Positions 7,656 to 9,605 of a stretch of 9,605 nt of DNA are shown here, one piece after another. The translations under genes were made by a program, and so were the position numbers. This stretch comes from an uncultured Dechloromonas sp. (GTDB lineage Bacteria; Pseudomonadota; Gammaproteobacteria; Burkholderiales; Rhodocyclaceae): positions 1-9,605 of the forward strand of contig CALKUR010000104.1 in assembly GCA_937996725.1 (NCBI GenBank). The letters run 5' to 3'. The notes under the pieces are model-generated. The model was not told the DNA's origin and did no database searches. It saw only the letters and a program-made list of their open reading frames with translations. Each line of letters starts with the position of its first letter. Position 1 is the stretch's first letter.

Positions 7656-7692
7656 AAAAAAAGGCGAGGCTCGTTCCTCGCCTTTTATATTT
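7656..7692 (+). terminator. Intrinsic terminator after bdhA
   Basis: Stem AAAAGGCGAGG (7659-7669) pairs with CCTCGCCTTTT (7676-7686) around loop CTCGTT. T-rich TTTTATATTT follows. A-rich sequence on the left means it could also stop transcription on the - strand. It begins about 15 nt after the bdhA stop. Confidence 0.93.
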
Positions 7693-7726
7693 GGCTAGAA
7701 CTTCCACTCCTAAAGGAAAGTTAAAC

Positions 7727-8476
7727 ATGGACGAAAAAACCATTCGTGAGCAGGCGTTCGCCATGCCATTCTGCAGCCCTGCTTACTCAAAAGGGCCGTT
7801 CCGTTTTTATAACCGAGAAACCTTTTCGGTCACGTTCCGGACTGACCCTACGGTCCTCCGTGAAATTGTTCCTGAGCCGCTGACCATTGGCGACCCACTG
7901 GTCACGTTTGAAGTCATCAAGATGCCTGACTCCTGCGGCTTCGGTGATTACAACGAAGCAGGCATGGAGATCGCTGTTATCGGGCCAGATGGCAAACATG
8001 GCAGCTACACGCACATGCGTTTTTTGGATGACGAGGCACCCACTGCAGGCGGTAGAGAAATCTGGGGTTACCCCAAAAAGATCGCAAGCCCGAGCATGAC
8101 CGTTGAAAGCGACGCGTTAGTCGGTCGACTCAAGTATGGGTCTGTAGACGTTGCCGTTGCAACAATGGGTTACAAGTACTCGATGTTGGATCTTGCTGAG
8201 GAACAGAAGAAAACGGCAGCCACCCCATGCTATCTGCTCAAAATCATTCCAAACCCGGACAATACGCCCGCCATCTGTCAGCTCGTGCGCTACCACTGTT
8301 CTGACGTCGTGATGAAAGGCGCTTGGACAGGCCCGGCAGATGTTGAGTTCTTCCGGCACGTGTTAGCACCGCTTGCAAAAGTTCCTGTGCTTGAGATTGT
8401 CTCTGCCAAACACGTACTTTGTGACCTAACTCTAGGTGCAGGCGAGATCTGCCACGACTATTTGAAATCGGAATAA
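7727..8476 (+). CDS. adc: Acetoacetate decarboxylase
   Basis: This 249-residue enzyme would convert acetoacetate to acetone and CO2 through a Schiff base. The motif REIWGYPKKIA places the Schiff-base Lys117 beside Lys118, equivalent to Lys115/Lys116 of the Clostridium acetobutylicum enzyme. Arg30 (YNRETF), Glu62 (TFEVIK) and Glu77 (YNEAGMEI) match the other known active-site residues with a shift of about one. The length fits the family. ATG 7727 is preceded by AAAGGAAAG with good spacing. A TTG at 7691 in the same frame is inside the terminator tail and is unlikely. Together with bdhA it turns 3-hydroxybutyrate into acetone. Only about 40 nt separate it from the bdhA terminator stem, so it is either expressed by read-through or from a weak promoter in that gap. 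Confidence 0.95.
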   Translation: MDEKTIREQAFAMPFCSPAYSKGPFRFYNRETFSVTFRTDPTVLREIVPEPLTIGDPLVTFEVIKMPDSCGFGDYNEAGMEIAVIGPDGKHGSYTHMRFLDDEAPTAGGREIWGYPKKIASPSMTVESDALVGRLKYGSVDVAVATMGYKYSMLDLAEEQKKTAATPCYLLKIIPNPDNTPAICQLVRYHCSDVVMKGAWTGPADVEFFRHVLAPLAKVPVLEIVSAKHVLCDLTLGAGEICHDYLKSE

Positions 8477-8531
8477 TCCGCGCAATCTGTTACGGCCAAG
8501 TCCGCCCATCTGGCGATCTCTGCAACAACCC

Positions 8532-8560
8532 AAAGGCGAGGATGCGTCCTCGCCTTTTTT
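8532..8560 (+). terminator. Intrinsic terminator after adc
   Basis: Stem AAAGGCGAGGA (8532-8542) pairs with TCCTCGCCTTT (8547-8557) around loop TGCG, ending in six T residues (8555-8560). The stem core is the same as in the terminator after bdhA. Confidence 0.95.
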
Positions 8561-8561
8561 A

Positions 8562-8579
8562 CGTCCTGAAATCAGGACG
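8562..8579. promoter_or_regulatory. Dyad CGTCCTGA-AA-TCAGGACG, possible operator
   Basis: This is a perfect 8-bp inverted repeat with a 2-bp centre, right after the adc terminator and about 70 nt before the next gene. The size and symmetry suit a dimeric repressor site, but a second hairpin at the transcript end is also possible. A weak -10 candidate, TACACT, is at 8611-8616. Confidence 0.4.
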
Positions 8580-8647
8580 ATCAAGATTTACCCCCGCCAA
8601 CTTAGAGGAGTACACTGACCACTCTGCACCAAAAAGCGAGGCGTCGT

Positions 8648-8923
8648 ATGCATAGCCATATCCGAATGGGCGTCGTGTGGGGCTGTTTTCTGGCCACCCT
8701 GCATCTGGCTTGGTCGCTGCTCGTATTGACTGGCTTAGCGCAGCCCTTGGTCAATTTCATTTTCTGGTTACACATGCTGAGCGTGCCCGTTCAAGTGCAG
8801 CCCTTTGAACTCGGCATCGCCGCATTGCTGGTCGGCGTAACCTGGTGCGTCGGCTTCGGTTTCGGCTTCGTTTTTTCCATCTTCTGGAAGGCCGGACTAC
8901 GAAGTCATCGTCCGATTTATTAA
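8648..8923 (+). CDS. Small two-helix membrane protein, function unknown
   Basis: This 91-residue protein has two predicted membrane helices, at about residues 8-30 (GVVWGCFLATLHLAWSLLVL) and 56-80 (GIAALLVGVTWCVGFGFGFV). Between them is a short aromatic and valine-rich loop (FIFWLHMLSVPVQVQPF). The second helix is glycine- and phenylalanine-rich. I recall similar unnamed two-helix proteins in other proteobacteria but no function for them. AGCGAGG (8635-8641) gives a ribosome site 6 nt before ATG 8648. Codon 7 is a second possible ATG. The next gene starts 21 nt later on the same strand, so the two are probably cotranscribed. The tail SHRPIY is short and basic. Confidence 0.75.
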   Translation: MHSHIRMGVVWGCFLATLHLAWSLLVLTGLAQPLVNFIFWLHMLSVPVQVQPFELGIAALLVGVTWCVGFGFGFVFSIFWKAGLRSHRPIY

Positions 8924-8944
8924 CGACGCCAACGGGGTCGATGT

Positions 8945-9316
8945 ATGCATGAAATGATGATCAACACCTGGGACTTCGGCATGCCCATGGTCACCATGTG
9001 GTTGATGATGATCGTCGCGGTCGCGCTGTACTTTATGCCCACCATCGTGGCGGGCTATCGTCGGCACAGCAGCCTCTTCCTGATTCTCGTGCTCAACGTG
9101 CTGCTCGGTTGGACGATGTTGGGCTGGCTGTTATTGCTGATCTGGGCCTGCCTTGGCGATTCTCATACGATCTGGGGGCGTCCCGCAGAGAAAAAATGTC
9201 CTTACTGCGCCGAGTACATCAAAGCCGAGGCCATCAAGTGTAAGCACTGTGGCTCTGATCTGGCCAAACAGGAAACCCTTCAAAACGGAACGGCCTCCAT
9301 CGCTGGAGGCCGCTGA
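8945..9316 (+). CDS. Superinfection-immunity (T4 Imm-like) membrane protein with zinc ribbon
   Basis: This 123-residue protein has two membrane helices, at about residues 17-38 and 44-70. LYFMPTIVAGYRRH and LNVLLGWTMLGWLLLLIWA fit the superinfection-immunity family named after phage T4 Imm. A C-terminal zinc ribbon follows, with Cys85, Cys88, Cys99 and Cys102 (CPYCAEYIKAEAIKCKHC). Chromosomal proteins of this family are common and mostly have no known phage role, so the name describes the fold and not a shown function. ATG 8945 lacks a strong ribosome site (GGGG at 8934-8937). ATG 8954 and 8957 are alternatives. The last codons (GTASIAGGR) contain a hairpin that looks like the terminator of the convergent tRNA gene, which starts 5 nt after the stop. 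Confidence 0.83.
   Translation: MHEMMINTWDFGMPMVTMWLMMIVAVALYFMPTIVAGYRRHSSLFLILVLNVLLGWTMLGWLLLLIWACLGDSHTIWGRPAEKKCPYCAEYIKAEAIKCKHCGSDLAKQETLQNGTASIAGGR
9282..9312 (-). terminator. Likely terminator of the tRNA gene, inside the zinc-ribbon gene
   Basis: CGGCCTCCA (9291-9299) and TGGAGGCCG (9304-9312) form a 9-bp stem with a TCGC loop. Read on the - strand, TTCCGTTTT follows the stem, and the hairpin begins 9 nt after the tRNA 3' end. No T-run follows on the + strand, so it should act only for the tRNA. Confidence 0.75.
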
Positions 9317-9321
9317 AATGC

Positions 9322-9398
9322 TGGTGGTGATGGGCAGAATTGAACTGCCGACCTATGGGTTATGAATCCATCGCTCTAACCAACTGAGCTACATCACC
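9322..9398 (-). tRNA. tRNA with CAU anticodon, probably elongator tRNA-Met
   Basis: The 77-nt - strand sequence folds as a full cloverleaf. The acceptor stem is GGTGATG with CATCACC, followed by A and an encoded CCA. The D stem is GCTC/GAGC with loop AGTTGGTTA. The anticodon loop is TTCATAA, the variable loop AGGTC, and the T stem GGCAG/CTGCC with loop TTCAATT. The anticodon is CAU. It is not initiator tRNA, because position 1 pairs with 72 and there are no three G-C pairs in the anticodon stem. The lysidine-type tRNA-Ile2 also carries CAU in its gene and cannot be fully excluded by eye. The anticodon stem ATGGA/CCCAT has an A-C mismatch next to the loop (31-39). Confidence 0.95.
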
Positions 9399-9410
9399 AC
9401 AAGGGGCATG

Positions 9411-9440
9411 ATTCTATGCGCCAGGGCCACGTTTCGTCAA
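9411..9440 (-). promoter_or_regulatory. Sigma-70 promoter of the tRNA gene
   Basis: On the - strand, TTGACG (9435-9440) is separated by 18 nt from TAGAAT (9411-9416). These match the -35 and -10 consensus at 5/6 each. The mature tRNA begins 12 nt after the -10. The stretch just after the -10 (CATGCCCC) is GC-rich, as in promoters under stringent control. Confidence 0.82.
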
Positions 9441-9470
9441 GCCAGAAGCCCGTCCTCACGGGGCCAAGTG

Positions 9471-9476
9471 TATAAT
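9471..9476 (+). promoter_or_regulatory. Candidate -10 box for miaB
   Basis: A perfect TATAAT lies 39 nt before the miaB ATG. I see no good -35 at 16-18 nt upstream, so the promoter may be weak or need an activator. It is back to back with the tRNA promoter. Confidence 0.5.
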
Positions 9477-9515
9477 TTGCCTTGATTTTTACCGCTTTTC
9501 CCCCATATCCCGCGC

Positions 9516-9605
9516 ATGACTCAAGCCACCCCCGATACGCTTTCCCCGCCGTCTAGCGACACCCCGGCCCCAACACGCCCGAAGAAGGTGTTTATCAAGA
9601 CCTTC
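9516..9605 (+). CDS. miaB: tRNA-2-methylthio-N6-dimethylallyladenosine synthase, N-terminus (truncated by window edge)
   Basis: The first 30 codons are visible and open to the right edge. Residues 23-30 are KKVFIKTF, the start of the MiaB N-terminal domain (the family continues GCQMNEYDS, outside the window). MiaB is a radical-SAM enzyme that adds a methylthio group to i6A37 in tRNAs reading UNN codons. The related RimO and MtaB begin differently. The 22 residues before this motif (MTQATPDTLSPPSSDTPAP and on) form a Pro/Ser/Thr-rich extension. ATG 9516 is the only visible ATG upstream of the motif in this frame, but it has no clear ribosome site. The identification rests on eight residues. 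Confidence 0.75.
   Translation, partial: MTQATPDTLSPPSSDTPAPTRPKKVFIKTF

Noticed and set aside
8945..9316. Reading the Imm-like gene as part of a prophage
   Set aside because: No integrase, phage structural gene or attachment repeat is seen, and the adjacent tRNA has intact housekeeping surroundings (miaB).

Overview
The window looks like an ordinary chromosomal stretch of a proteobacterium, most likely a betaproteobacterium. The evidence is moderate GC content, a class II fumarase, a FUSC/DUF1656/HlyD/NodT-type efflux operon, a polyhydroxybutyrate-type SDR dehydrogenase ending in GWFMQ, and MiaB beginning KKVFIKTF. I see no insertion sequence, phage integrase, CRISPR array or other sign of recent transfer. 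I assign no genus.

Left part (1-5380, + strand): the 3' end of fumC is followed 11 nt later by a tightly packed four-gene efflux operon. It encodes a FUSC/AaeB-like inner-membrane transporter, a 67-residue DUF1656/AaeX-like membrane protein (ATG overlaps the previous stop), an HlyD/AaeA-like periplasmic adaptor, and a lipoprotein outer-membrane channel of the TolC/NodT family (overlaps the adaptor by 22 nt). Together they can form a complete tripartite pump for small aromatic or organic acids; the substrate is inferred from family only.

Middle part (5391-8560): a patatin-like hydrolase (- strand) is divergent from a D-3-hydroxybutyrate dehydrogenase (+ strand), which is followed by acetoacetate decarboxylase. 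The set suggests a pathway from polyhydroxybutyrate or a related ester to 3-hydroxybutyrate, acetoacetate, and then acetone plus CO2. Both + strand genes end in strong intrinsic terminators with nearly the same stem. The 8-mer GGCTAGAA lies upstream of all three genes. The patatin gene carries a perfect 30-bp palindrome that encodes the same ten residues on both strands, the most surprising single feature here.

Right part (8561-9605): two small membrane-protein genes, the second an Imm-like superinfection-immunity domain fused to a zinc ribbon. Next comes a tRNA with CAU anticodon on the - strand with a clear promoter and a terminator that lies inside the end of the zinc-ribbon gene. The first 30 codons of miaB run off the right edge.

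No gene-free stretch exceeds 300 nt. No obviously new system is present. The best leads are the palindrome, the shared upstream motif, and the combined 3-hydroxybutyrate/acetone gene set.
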